DNA of 64,000 nucleotides. Source: Castor canadensis. Taxonomy: Eukaryota; Chordata; Mammalia; Rodentia; Castoridae. The translations under genes and the position numbers were made by a program. Where the stretch lies: positions 110,318,343 to 110,382,342 of the forward strand of contig NC_133394.1 in assembly GCF_047511655.1 (NCBI RefSeq), given 5' to 3'. This document shows, piece after piece, positions 45,305 to 55,904 of this stretch (position 1 is its first letter; each line of letters starts with the position of its first letter). The notes beneath the pieces were generated by a model, which worked only from the letters and a program-made list of their open reading frames with translations, was not told where the DNA came from and searched no databases.

Positions 45305-48300
45305 CTAATACCCACATGTGAGGGAGAACATATGATTTTTGGTCTTTTGGGCCAGGCTAACCTCACTCAGAATGACGTTCTCCAATTCCATCCATTTACC
45401 AGCGAATGATAACATTTCGTTCTTCTTCATGGCTGCATAAAATTCCATTGTGTATAGATACCACATTTTCTTAATCCATTCGTCAGTGGTGGGGATCTTG
45501 GCTATTTCCATAACTTGGCTACTGTGAATAGTGCTGCAATAAACATGGGTTTGCAGGTGCCTCTGGAGTAACCTGTATCACAGTCTTTGGGGTAATATTG
45601 GTATAGGGTGATATACCTGGATCTAGTTTCAGTTTTTTGCAGACTGCTAACCAGTTTTCCCAGCAGTTTTTGTTGAAGAGACTGCTATTTCTCCATCGTA
45701 TATTTTTAGCTCCTTTGTCAAAGACAAGTTGGTTATAGTTGTGTGGCTTCATATCTGGGTCCTCTATTCTGTTCCACTGGTCTTCATGTCTGTTTTTGTG
45801 CCAGTACCATGCTGTTTTTATTGTTATTGCTTGTAATATAGTTTGAAGTCAGGTATTGTGATACCTCCTGCATTGCTCTTTTGACTGAGTATTGCCTTGG
45901 CTATTCGTGGCCTCTTGTGTTTCCATATAAATTTAGCAGTAGATTTTTCAATCTCTTTAATGAATGTCATTGGAATTTTGATGGGAATTGCATTAAACAT
46001 GTAGATTACTTTGGGGAGTATCGACATTTTTACTATGTTGATTCTACCAATCCATGAGCATGGGAGATCTCTCCACTTTCTATAGTCTTCCTCAATCTCT
46101 TTCTTCAGAAGTGTATAGTTTTCCTTGTAGAGGTCTTTCACATCTTTTGTTAGGTTTACACCTAGGTATTTGATTTTGTTTGAGGCTATTGTAAATGGAA
46201 TTGTTTTCATACATTCTTTTTCTGTTTGCTCATTGTTAGTGTATAGAAATGCTAATGATTTTTCTATGTTGATTTTATATCCTGCTACCTTGCTATAGCT
46301 ATTGATGATGTATAGAAGCTTCTGAGTAGAGTTTTTTGGCTCTTTAAGGTATAGGATCATGTCATCTGAAAATAGGGATATTTTGACATACCTATTTGTA
46401 TTCCTTTTATTCCTTCTTCTTGCCTAATTGCTCTGGCTAGGAATTCCAGTACTATGTTGAATAGGAGTGGAGATATTGGGCATCCTTGTCTGGTTCCTGA
46501 TTTTAGAGGGAATGGTTTTAATTTTTCTCCATTAAGTATAATGCTGGCTGTAGGTTTGTCATATATAGCTTTTATAATATTGAGGAACTTTCCTTCTATT
46601 CCTAGTTTTCTTAGAACTTTTATTATGAAATGATGTTGGATCTTATCAAAGGCTATTTCTGCATCTATTGAGATGATCAAGTGGTTTTTGTCTTTGCTTC
46701 TGTTAATGTAGTTTATTACGTTTATTGATTTTCATATGTTGAACCACCCCTGCATTCCTGGGATGAAGCCTACTTGGTCGTGGTGAATAATCTTTTTGAT
46801 GTGTTGCTGAATTCGGTTTGCCATTATTTTGTTCAGGATTTTTGCATCAATGTTCATTAAGGAGATTGGCCTATAGTTCTCCTTTTTTGGAGGTGTCTTT
46901 GCCTGGTTTGGGGATAAGTGTAATACTGGCTTCATAAAATGTGTTTGGCAGTTTTCCTTCCCTTTCTATTTCGTGGAACAGTTTAAGGAGTGTTGGTATC
47001 AGTTCTTCTTTAAAGGTCTGATAGAATTCAGCAGAGAATCCATCAGGTCCTGGACTTTTTTTTGGGGGGAGACTCTTGATTGCTGCTTCAATTTCATTTT
47101 GTGTTATAGGTCTATTCAGGTGATTAATTTCCTCTTGGTTCAGTTTTGGATGATCATATGTATCTAGAAATCTGTACATTTCTTTAAGATTTTCAAATTT
47201 ATTTGAATATAGGTTCTCAAAGTAGTCTCTGATGATTTCCTGGACTTCCATGGTGTTTGTTGTTGTCTCCCCTTTTGCATTCCTAATTCTACTAATTTGG
47301 GTTTTCTCTCTCCTCATTTTAGTCAAGTTTGCCAGGGGTCTATCGATCTTGTTTATTTTTTCAAAGAACCAACTTTTTGTTTCATTAATTCTTTGTATGG
47401 TTTTTTTGGTTTCTATTTCGTTGATTTCAGCTCTTATTTTTATTATTTCTCTCCTTCTATTTGTTTTGGGATTTGCTTGTTCTTGTTTTTCTAGGAGTTT
47501 GAGATGTATCATTAGGTCATTGATTTGGGATCTTTCAATCTTTTTAATATATGCACTCATGGCTATAAACTTTCCTCTCAGGACTGCCTTAGCTGTGTCC
47601 CATAGGTTCCGGTAGGTTGTGTTTTCATTTTCATTGACTTCCAGGAACTTTTTAATTTCCTCTTTTATTTCATCAATGATCCATTCTTCATTAAGTAATG
47701 AGTTATTTAGTTTCTAGAATTTTGCATGTTTTTTGTCTTTACTTTTGTTGTTGATTCTACTTTTACTGCATTGTGATCAGATAGTATGCACGGTATTATT
47801 TCTATTTTCTTATATTTGCTGTGGCTTGCTTTGTGCCCTAGGATATGATCTATTTTGGAGAAGGTTCCATGGGCTGCTGAGAAGAATGTATATTGTGTAG
47901 AATTGGATGAAATGTTCTGTAGACATCAACTAGGTCCATTTGATCTATTGCATATTTTAGATCTTAGATTTCTTTATTGATTTTTTGTTTGGATGACCTA
48001 TCTGTTGATGATAATGGAGTGTTAAAGTCTCCCACAACCACTGTGTTGGCGTTTATATATGCTTTTAGGTCTTTCAGGGTATGTTTGATGAAATTGGATG
48101 CATTGACATTGGGTGCACACAGATTGATGATTATTATTTCCTTTTGGTCTGTTTCCCCTTTTATTAGTATGGAATGTCCTTCTTTATCTTGTTTGATCAA
48201 TGTAGGTTTGAAGTCTACTTTGTCAGAGATAAGTATTGCTACTCCTGCCTGTTTTCAGGGGCCATTGGCTTGGTAAATATTCTTCCAGCCTTTCATCCTA

Positions 48301-48455
48301 AGCATATGCTTATTTTTGTTGGTGAGATGGGTCTCCTGTAAGCAACAAATTGTTGGATATTCCTTTTTAATCCGTTTCATCAAGCGGTGTCTTTTGATGG
48401 GTGAATTAAGTCCGTTAACATTAAGCATTAGTACTGATAGGTATGTGGTGATTCC
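45305..48455 (-). pseudogene. L1 ORF2 pseudogene: endonuclease and reverse transcriptase
   Basis: The N-terminus at about 48,455-48,300 reads 'LNVNGLNSPIKRHRL' and 'CCLQETHLT', the start of the APE-type endonuclease with its conserved Glu. 48,200-47,964 holds 'VGDFNTPLSSTDRSSKQK', with the conserved Asp/Asn pair. 47,560-46,871 carries the linker and RT N-terminus ('[20 protein letters not shown]'). 46,935-46,732 has '[18 protein letters not shown]'. 46,680-46,357 has RT motif A '[10 protein letters not shown]' and '[14 protein letters not shown]'. 46,360-45,824 opens at 'FSDDMILYL', the position of the catalytic DD box (family form usually F/Y-A-D-D), and is frameshifted from the previous piece. 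Relative to the 17.4-18.0 kb copy, about 665 bp is missing at 45,582-45,600, which removes the Cys-rich C-terminal segment. The last 68 codons reach the native stop at 45,305. Not functional. Confidence 0.96.
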
Positions 48456-48511
48456 TGCTATTTAGTTGTCTTAGTTGTTTGAAGGTTTGATTATGTGTAC
48501 CTAACTTGATG

Positions 48512-49712
48512 TTACTCTCTACTGTCTTGCTTTTTCTTTTCCTGTGGTTTGGTGCTGCCTGCCTTTTCATGGTTAAGTTGGGTGTCACTTTCTGTGTGCA
48601 GAATCCCTTGCAGAATCTTTTGTAATGGTGGCTTTGTGGTCACATATTGTTTTAGTTTCTGCTTATCATGGAAGACTTTTATTGCTCCATCTATTTTGAA
48701 TGATAGTTTTGCTGGGTAGAGTATCCTGGGGTTGAAATTATTTTCATTCAGTGCCCAGAAGATCTCACCCCATGCTCTTCTTGCTTTTAATGTTTCTGGT
48801 GAGAAGTCTGCTGTGATTTTGATGGGTTTACCTTTGTATGTTACTTGTTTTTCCTCTCTTACAGCCTTCAATATTCTTTCCTTAGTTTCTGAACTTGTTG
48901 TTTTAATGATGATATGTCGTGGAGTAGTTCTATTTTGATCTGGTCTGTTTGGTGTCCTGGAGGCCTCTTGCATCTGTATGGCAATATCTTTCTCTAGATT
49001 TGGGAAATTTTCTGTTATTATTTTGTTGAATATATTATGCATTCACTTCGCTTGCACCTCTTCTCCTTCTTCGATGCCCATGATTCTCAAGTTTGGTTTT
49101 TTGATGGAGTCAGTGAGTTCTTGCATTTTCTTTTCACAGGTCTTGAGTTGTTTAATTAATAGTTACTCGGTTTTTCCTTTAATTACCATTTCATCTTCAA
49201 GTTCTCAGATTCTGTCTTCTGTTTGTTCTATCCTGCTGGATTGGCCTTCTGTTTTGTTTTGCAGTTCTGTTTCATTCTTTTTTCTGAGGTTTTCCATATC
49301 CTGGCAGTTTTCCTCTTTAATGTTGTCTATTTTTGTCCTGAGTTCATTTATCCATTTATTCATTGTGTTCTCTCTTTCACTTTGGTGTTTATACAGTGCT
49401 TCTATGGTTTCCTTTATTTCTTCTTTTGCTTTTTCAAATTCTCTATTTTTGTTGTCTTGGAATTTCTTGAGTGTCTCCTGTACATTTTGGTTGACCCTAT
49501 CCAGTATCATCTCTATAAAATTCATTGAGTACCTGTAGTATGTCTTCTTTTAAATTATTCTTGTGGGCTTCACTGGGTCCTTTGGTGTAGTTTATCTTCA
49601 TTTTGTTGGAGTCTGGATCTGAGTTTCTGTTCTCTTCATTCCCCTCTGGTTCCTGTACTAATTTTTTGCTGTGGTGAAACTGGTTTCCCTGTTTTTTCTG
49701 TCTTCCCGTCAT
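48512..49712 (-). pseudogene. L1 ORF1 pseudogene (RNA-binding chaperone ORF1p)
   Basis: ORF1p is the L1 RNA-binding, trimer-forming protein. The start is placed at the ATG at 49,712 ('MTGRQKKQ'), because upstream codons lack an ORF1 character. A Lys/Asn/Glu-rich N-terminus is followed by a long coiled coil (49,525-49,205, heptad-like with many Glu/Lys/Leu/Ile), then the RRM and C-terminal domain (49,042-48,512: 'NFPNLEKDIAIQMQEASRTP', 'RHIIIKTTSSETKERILKA', 'LKARRAWGEIFWALNEN'). The total is about 400 codons, somewhat longer than human ORF1p (338). Damage: a one-base frameshift in the A/T run at 49,517-49,520, a TGA at 49,205-49,207 and a further TAA about 40 bases downstream in the coding sense. 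Not functional. Confidence 0.95.
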
Positions 49713-50090
49713 TGTCTTTGGTGTTGTTACTGTCCCTGTACTGTGTGCAATTAAGTATTTTCTAGCTTGTAATAATAACAATGGTAATATTTAGAATGGA
49801 AGGATGAGCTGAGATGGAAAGCAAGAAGTTAAAGAAAAGGGGAAAACAAATATACAGACAAGAGGGAGAAAGCAGAACAAGGTTTCAGATAAGAAAGTTT
49901 CAAAGGTATAAACAGGGAGCGTTAGTGTACTAATTGACAGTAAGCTGAACAGACATTAGAGAGACAGAGAGAAGATTGAAAATCAAAGATAAAAAAAGAA
50001 AAAATAAGTAAATGAAAGAAATATCTATATATAAAAATGAATTAAAATAAAATGGAAAATAGAAAATTAAAAAAAAAAACCAAAAAACTT

Positions 50091-50390
50091 CCAAGTTTAT
50101 ATGCAATGCAGTTTCAGTCTTAATAATTTGGGTGTCTGTCTCAGTCTCCAGTCCTGGAGTTGGTGCCTCAGATGTTGTTCTGTAGTTGTCTCATCAAAGA
50201 GGATGCATAAAGTAGAACAAAACTACACACACACACACACGCAAAAAAAAAAAAAGCCCCACCAAGTGTCCCAAGTTCAAATGCAATACAGTTTCAGTAA
50301 GTTTTTCGGCTTGCAGGTGTAATTTGGTTGTTCTCTCATCAAAGGTAGGGAGAAAAAGAAAAAAAAAGCATCTGGAGTCAGTTCTGACAA
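50091..50390. repeat. Diverged direct duplication in the L1 5'UTR
   Basis: 'atgcaatgcagtttcagt' (from about 50,101) recurs as 'atgcaatacagtttcagt' (from about 50,281), and 'gttgtctcatcaaagagg' recurs as 'gttctctcatcaaaggta'. The repeat period is about 180 bp at its start and shorter at its end. A (CA)n run at 50,225-50,240 and an A run separate them. Confidence 0.8.
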
Positions 50391-50601
50391 TGGTATCTGC
50401 AGCTGTGGCTTGCCTGCCTGCTGCTCTCAGCCTGCTATAGCTGGAGGCATTATTTATGCAGATCTCTGGGGTGAACTTAGCACTCACCTGGTCCCACAGG
50501 CTTTGTTTGTTCAGAGTTCTCCTGTGCGGGAGCCTCTGCTACAGGCTTTCCCCTTTCCAAGCACTGGGAAAGGTGACACTGCCCCCGCGTTGTCAGGCCT
50601 G

Positions 50602-50935
50602 CATGTTTATTTACAGTTCATGTGGGAGGTGGGTCTTCCCCCCTCTCCTGTGGAGTTTTCCTCCCACTGCCACTTTCACAAGCTTTCCTGCTCCTGCTTA
50701 CTGGGCAGTGCTGCTGCTCCTGCCGGCCGCCATGTTTGTTTACAGTTCACGTAGGAAGTGGGTCTTCCCTCCTCTCCTGTGGAGTTTTTCTCCCTCCACC
50801 ACTCTCACAAGCTTCCCCACTCCTGGTTGCTGGGTGCACGCCCCACTCCCACCAGAGGCTCTCCGGCCTGCCCGGCTTGTTTATTTACAGTCCCAGGAAG
50901 GATTCCCTTCCCCAATCTTCGGTGCTCAGGGCACC
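50602..50935. repeat. Tandem units in L1 5'UTR, about 129 and 146 bp
   Basis: 'tgtttatttacagttcatgt' at 50,604, 'tgtttgtttacagttcacgt' at 50,733 and 'tgtttatttacagtccca' at 50,879 start three units. The first two share 'gtgggtcttccc' and 'tctcctgtggagtttt', and 'cacaagctt' later on. The third is partial or diverged. Confidence 0.88.
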
Positions 50936-51305
50936 CCACCCTCTTTCCAGCATGTCTTAATTGTTCTTATTGCTTATTACTCAGTTTCTCTTTTTTTCCC
51001 CGGGTGGAGGTCAGTCTGTCCAGGGGGCTATGCTGCTCTGGCTCAGGCTTGTCTGTGAGGGTACTGCGGTACCATGAAGCTCACCTGGTCCGCGTCTTCC
51101 CAAGCCGTCTGGGTGCCGGCCACTGGCGGCCCCAGGGGCCCTCCTCGTTTCTCCGTTTAACGTGAAGTGGAGATTCTCTGCGCAGGCTGGAGGTGTGGAG
51201 GGGTCAAAGTTATGCCTTTTCTCAGTGATTATGCCTGCAAAGTGTGTCTCCAGCGTCTCTCCAAGATTTCACTATAGGAGGCTCGCTTTCTGCTTCCTAT
51301 CTCTA

Positions 51306-51318
51306 GCCGCCATCTTGG
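51306..51318 (-). promoter_or_regulatory. YY1-type binding site at the L1 5' end
   Basis: On the minus strand the word ccaagatggcggc starts eight bases after the 5' end of the element. It matches the YY1 core (CAAGATGGC) that sits at the very start of many mammalian L1 5'UTRs and is known to set the transcription start there. Its position and orientation fit that role. Confidence 0.85.
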
Positions 51319-51325
51319 AATCCTC

Positions 51326-51339
51326 TGTACCTACTTATC
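51326..51339. repeat. Full-length L1 target-site duplication, 5' side
   Basis: An exact copy of 44,751-44,764, immediately outside the 5' end of the element. Confidence 0.97.
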
Positions 51340-51449
51340 TTAAAGTTAAAAATCAAATGTGTGGCTTTGCATATCTGACTTTCCCTTCAAGAGGAGAAGC
51401 ATCAACATATTCATGCCCTATTAACCAGGCAGACTACTTATTATCTATA

Positions 51450-51740
51450 CCATGGGTCAGCAAATAGTGATTCACAGGCCAAATCTGATCCATTGCTATT
51501 TAGCCTTCAAGCTAACAGTGTGTTTTTTAATTGTTGAGAAAAAAAATGAAGAATGATACATCACAACACATGAACATTATATGAATTTCAAATTCCAAAG
51601 TCCACAAATAAAATATTATTTCAACACCACCATGCTCAATCACATATACAGATGTTTTTGTGCTATAAAAATAAATTTGAGTAGTTAGAACAGAGATCAT
51701 ATAGCCCAAAAGCCTCTACTATTTATTAGCTGACTCTTAA
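51450..51740 (+). mobile_element. hAT-type nonautonomous DNA transposon remnant
   Basis: 'catgggtcagcaaatagtg', 'ggccaaatctgatccattgc', 'gagtagttagaacagagatc' and 'atatagcccaaaagcctcta' match in order the family at 13,322-13,542, and the one at 6,477-6,752 in the other orientation. The middle is AT-rich and diverged. Confidence 0.82.
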
Positions 51741-54700
51741 AAACTTGTATAACCTTGAGTTATATTATTAATTAGGTACTTAAGTAGTACCACTTAATAT
51801 AATATTTATACTTTTAGATATATTTCCCATTTCCTCAACTTTTTTAAGCTCTGTGACAATAAAAATTTTTATGCTACTTTCTAGTATTCTGAGGTACTTG
51901 TGTTTTATATGGCTAAGGCTCAATAGAGGCTTGTTAGGGATTCTGAGATTTGTTCTACACATATGTGCTGATGACCACATAGCAACTTCCAGGCCAACTG
52001 GGAAAAAGAGAAAAAGCAGCAGACTATGTTAACTATAGTCTTAGTTGTATAAGATGTATTTTCTGCCATTATAAAAGTAATTGTACTTTTGCTAATCCTA
52101 TTTGAGTATGTCCCTGTTTTTCATTTTCCTTGTACTATTGTACTTTGAGATAACACAAGGCCATCTTGACTTCTATTGCCATCACTGTGACTAAATTTAA
52201 ATTTTGACCCAATTATTCCTGGCAAAAAAATTTTAGGTCTGGGACACAGTTTTTTGAATAGTGAAATTATCAAATCCAAATTTTTTCATGGATGAGGGCA
52301 TAATGTCTCTAAAGATACCAAAATAACTGACTGGTTGAGTTGGTTCAGTTCTATTGCCTAGTAATTCACTGGGGTGAAAGCAAAATTGATCATTTGGGTA
52401 GAATTTGCTTAATTCTATCCAAATATTTTATGCCTAGCATCACTGTGAAGAAAAGACATGTTCTGATTATTCTAATATTAATACTCTTCCATAAAGCACA
52501 ATGCATGTATACTCAAAGGTATCTTATTTAAAATGACCAGATAAAAAGCAATGTTTAATCCAAAATATCACCATGAAATATACTTCACACTTTTGGGCCC
52601 ATGTAGACTTTGCCTGTGATTTTTTTTTCTTTCTTCCCTCTGAATCTCAAAGACCTGTCTGAGCTGTTGACAATATTAAGCCAGTTGTTTACAAAACAGA
52701 TCTCTTTCACAGGAGAGACAGAAGCCTAATCCAGTACTCTGAAAAGCTGGGAAAGAAAAAGAAAAAAGGAAAAAAAATGAAACACTGACAGTTGCAGATT
52801 TTTATTTGAAGTAGTAAAATCTAACGAATAAATAGATGTCAGCAGAATCTGTGATTTCCTTTCTTGGTTATAGGCTTGTATTGAGAAATAATGTCACAAT
52901 GTTGTTTAGACATGAGAAACATTTTTAATGGTAGGATTCTTGAGATAAGACAAAATTGATAAACAATGGATGATATAACTTCAACATCTATTACAATTTC
53001 CCTTTGCTTCCTTGACTTCTTTCTGTTGTTCCATCTGTATTTCTCAAAACTTTGCAAATTTAATGTTAAGACCATGTCTGGTCACTCAAAACATCTCAAA
53101 ACTTTCAAGTGATCTCAGTTGATGTTTTTATATCACTTAAAACAAGAGCTATAAACACACATTTCCAACAGCTATCCCAAGTATTTAATATATGTGATGT
53201 TTGATAGTTATATTGTCATCAGAAATCTAATATAGAGTTGAGCTGTGCCATATAGTATATTAATTCTTTTTAAAATTTTTATATGGAGAGAAGGTTGGTA
53301 GAAGCTTTCCTTTATTATATAACTTCATTATTCAGGTACCTTGATCTTGTGAAATATAAAGTCTTTCTCTAACTCACTGCCAGGAGAAAGTACTGGAATG
53401 ACTCTGATTTTCCAGAATCCATTTAGCCTATCTGCCAGCCACATTTCCATCTTCACATGTGGACTCACCTTTCATCCACAGAACACATAGTTGTGGGAAG
53501 CTAAGTTCACTTCTGGTTTCTGGGGTAGCATGTAATCCTGTGCTGGTCCAGAAAATCATTTTGCTTCCTCTGAGGACCAATTGGTCTTCATGAGTTTGGT
53601 TGAGTCAATCATATCCAAGTAGCCTCAGACCCCAGCTTGAGTGATGTCATACGTAATCTGATCAGGTGAGAGGCTGATGCTGGGCCCTGGAGCAGGGTGC
53701 CTATTGGTGAATAGAGCCCATGCTAGAAAGAGAATATGAAGAAATAAAGAATGAAAATCTCCGTTCAAAATCATTTCAGCCTTCTTTTGTCAAAAGAAAC
53801 TTTACTCACAGACTTTTCATTTTCATGAGTTAATAAATACTCCCTGTATTTGTTTGACTTGGGCATTCTGTCAGTTACTATTAAAAAAAAAATCATGATA
53901 CAGAAATTGGTGACTCTCGCTTCCTCCTGTTCCCCTGACAGACACAAAGGATGGGAAATCTAGTGATCTTTTTATACCTCTATACAGGAACCTCAGGTCC
54001 CATTCTCTGGTCTAAGAAGCATCCAAGAATACAGAGAGACATTCTCTCCATATAAAGTAAAGAGAGGATAAAGTAGAGATCTCCATTCCTGAAACATCTC
54101 CAACCAGCTTTTTCTACCACTTTCCCTTAGGTTCATCAGTCTTCCAGAAAGTGAAAGGAACTTTGCTGGTTTCCTTGAAAGACTCATTCAAAATGAACCA
54201 CTGTATAGGACAAGTGGTAATTTGTGAGAGGACATTAAAAATAAAGAGAAATTTCCAGGAATGGAGTTAATGGTCAGTCATTCATCACATGTAGATATTT
54301 GGCCTTTATTGTCAGTTGGGAAGAGCAACAGCTTTGGTGCTTGATTTTAAAGGAACTCATTGAATTTCCATGCAAAAGACAATGGGTGGTAGAATTGATC
54401 TACTTATTCTACCTGGCAAATGTGTGAAAAATATTGATACCAATATGAAATCATTCTTGTTAGACCTGTATGAAATCAGACTGAGATTATTGAAGAAGGA
54501 GAGCTCATGCCTGCATGTCTAAGATAAATACTACCTCATGTACTTTCTAAAGGCCCACAAGAGATCTCGTCTCATTCTGCATGCACTGTATGTGTTGCAT
54601 GCCTTGCACATCTGCAGATTTCTGTAACAAACTTTTTCTTTAATTTTTTTAAGACTGCAGCAATTCAAACAGAACACTCGCCCAGTAACTGCAGTTTCAC

Positions 54701-54795
54701 CAGTGAACAGATACCAAGTTCTACCTGTGAACCAATGAACTTTATACTCAAGTAACTCATGTAAGTTTCTACTTTTTTGCTTTTAAAAACTTAAC
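51741..54795. other. Mostly unique sequence, one unclassified block
   Basis: About 53,385-53,730 has lower AT content and a texture like an old DNA transposon or LTR ('ggtccagaaaatcattttgc', 'ttgagtgatgtcatacgtaa'), but I cannot assign it. The rest shows no gene or repeat. Confidence 0.45.
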
Positions 54796-54799
54796 TTGC

Positions 54800-55085
54800 C
54801 TCAGTCCGCTATGGGAAGGGGACTAGGAAGTAGTGAAGAGGTCTGATAGAGATGGACCAAGGTGAATTGCAATACACAGTGCATGGAAGCAACGCTAAGA
54901 ATCTCTCTGTCTAGCTATCTTTACCTCAAACTAGCAAACACACTATGTCTTTCTGATTATCTCTTATGGTTTCTCTTCAACAAAATCAAATACAAGAGGG
55001 GGGAACAGGTTCTACCTGCTTGATGTGGAGTGGGGGAGGTGGCCCAAACAATGTATACACATGCAAGTAAATGTAAAAATGATAA
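54800..55085 (+). mobile_element. L1 3'UTR fragment, old subfamily
   Basis: 'atgggaaggggactaggaag', 'gaagaggtctgatagagatg', 'gcatggaagcaacgct' and 'caacaaaatcaaatacaag' align with 56,080-56,270 of the next copy. A short G-rich stretch and 'caatgtatacacatgcaagt' precede the A-rich end. Confidence 0.88.
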
Positions 55086-55904
55086 AATTTACAAAAACAG
55101 TATTATTGCCTTATGAACAACAAAAAAAAAATTGGAGTTGGGTTTGGGAATGTGTGAACTGAAGCTGACTTTAAGATCTAAGCAGTGATTGGTAAGTGGC
55201 TGAACGCTCTTTGTTCAGAGCCTCAGCGAACCTCCAAAAGGACAGAAAACCTGCTAGTGCTGAGGCACCAGTCTGTATCAAGCAGTTCCCCACAAGGTAT
55301 GACACTGTCTAATTGAGGAACTGTCCCCCATGTCCTTTCAGCACACCTAGGAGAACTCTTATAAGGGCATTTAAGGGAAAGAAGCCCATTTCCAATTCAT
55401 AGCTGAAGAAGTTCTTGCCTAGCTTTATAGAAGCCTGGATGTCAAAATCACTTAATTTCAAAGAGCTGCTACATTTAAAGATGCTTCAGAAAACTCCAGA
55501 ATGCAATTTGAAAAATACTTTCTAGCCCACTTGGCCATTGAATGAGCAGGTGAAATGTATTTTCTGGTGATTCATTGTGGTTGGGGATGAAAAGCTTTTC
55601 TTTTGCTCCTTCTCTGACCATATACCTCAGTCCCTGCCTAATTCTACAGAAGTAGCTGATCAAATATGAAAAGCATTTCAATTTTAGTACTTTGACTTAT
55701 TCATTTTAACCCATTTTTTCAATTAACACTATTGTTTTTATGCTGCTGTTTATTTTTAATGAAACATTCTTTCTAAATTCAAATTCAAAACTCCCCTTAC
55801 AGTACTTACTATGCCTAAATACTATTTCATTATGCTATAAATTATTTCTAAAGAAAGTAAAATATTTTCACTAGTGATAGAAATTTTAAGCAAGTAATTA
55901 GCCA
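55086..55904. other. Unique sequence
   Basis: No gene or clear repeat. Confidence 0.5.

Larger units (their letters stand above)
44765..51325 (-). mobile_element. Full-length L1 retrotransposon, 6.56 kb, inactive
   Basis: Bounded by a perfect 14-bp target-site duplication. In element sense it begins with a YY1-type site, then a GC-rich 5'UTR of about 1.6 kb, ORF1 (about 400 codons), a short inter-ORF gap of about 50-60 bp, ORF2 (endonuclease, reverse transcriptase, C-terminal domain), a 3'UTR with the G-rich stretch and an A-rich end. In element sense the insertion site reads cttt/aagataag, close to the L1 endonuclease preference. ORF1 and ORF2 are both broken, and ORF2 has an internal deletion of about 665 bp, so the copy cannot move on its own. 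It is the only full-length L1 in the window. Confidence 0.97.
49713..51325 (-). promoter_or_regulatory. L1 5'UTR with internal promoter region
   Basis: In element sense the first 750 bp or so (51,325-50,560) is GC- and CpG-rich, in sharp contrast to the flanking DNA, and then passes into an A-rich stretch before ORF1. It begins with a YY1-type site and contains tandem units of about 129-146 bp (50,602-50,935) and a second, diverged direct duplication (50,091-50,390). L1 5'UTRs are known to hold an internal RNA polymerase II promoter and often an antisense promoter. The long plus-strand frames across 50,410-51,467 are composition artefacts of this GC-rich DNA. Confidence 0.88.

Noticed and set aside
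47232..47615. A 127-codon membrane-protein-like plus-strand frame
   Set aside because: Antisense of the L1 ORF2 endonuclease/RT linker.
48978..49538. A 186-codon hydrophobic plus-strand frame
   Set aside because: It is the complement of the coiled-coil part of L1 ORF1. Antisense of Lys/Glu-rich coding yields Phe/Leu/Ser-rich frames.
50410..51467. Long overlapping plus-strand open frames (up to 200 codons) in several phases
   Set aside because: They lie on the strand opposite to the L1 5'UTR. The GC-rich composition keeps stops rare, and the products are Pro/Ser/Leu-rich with no motif.
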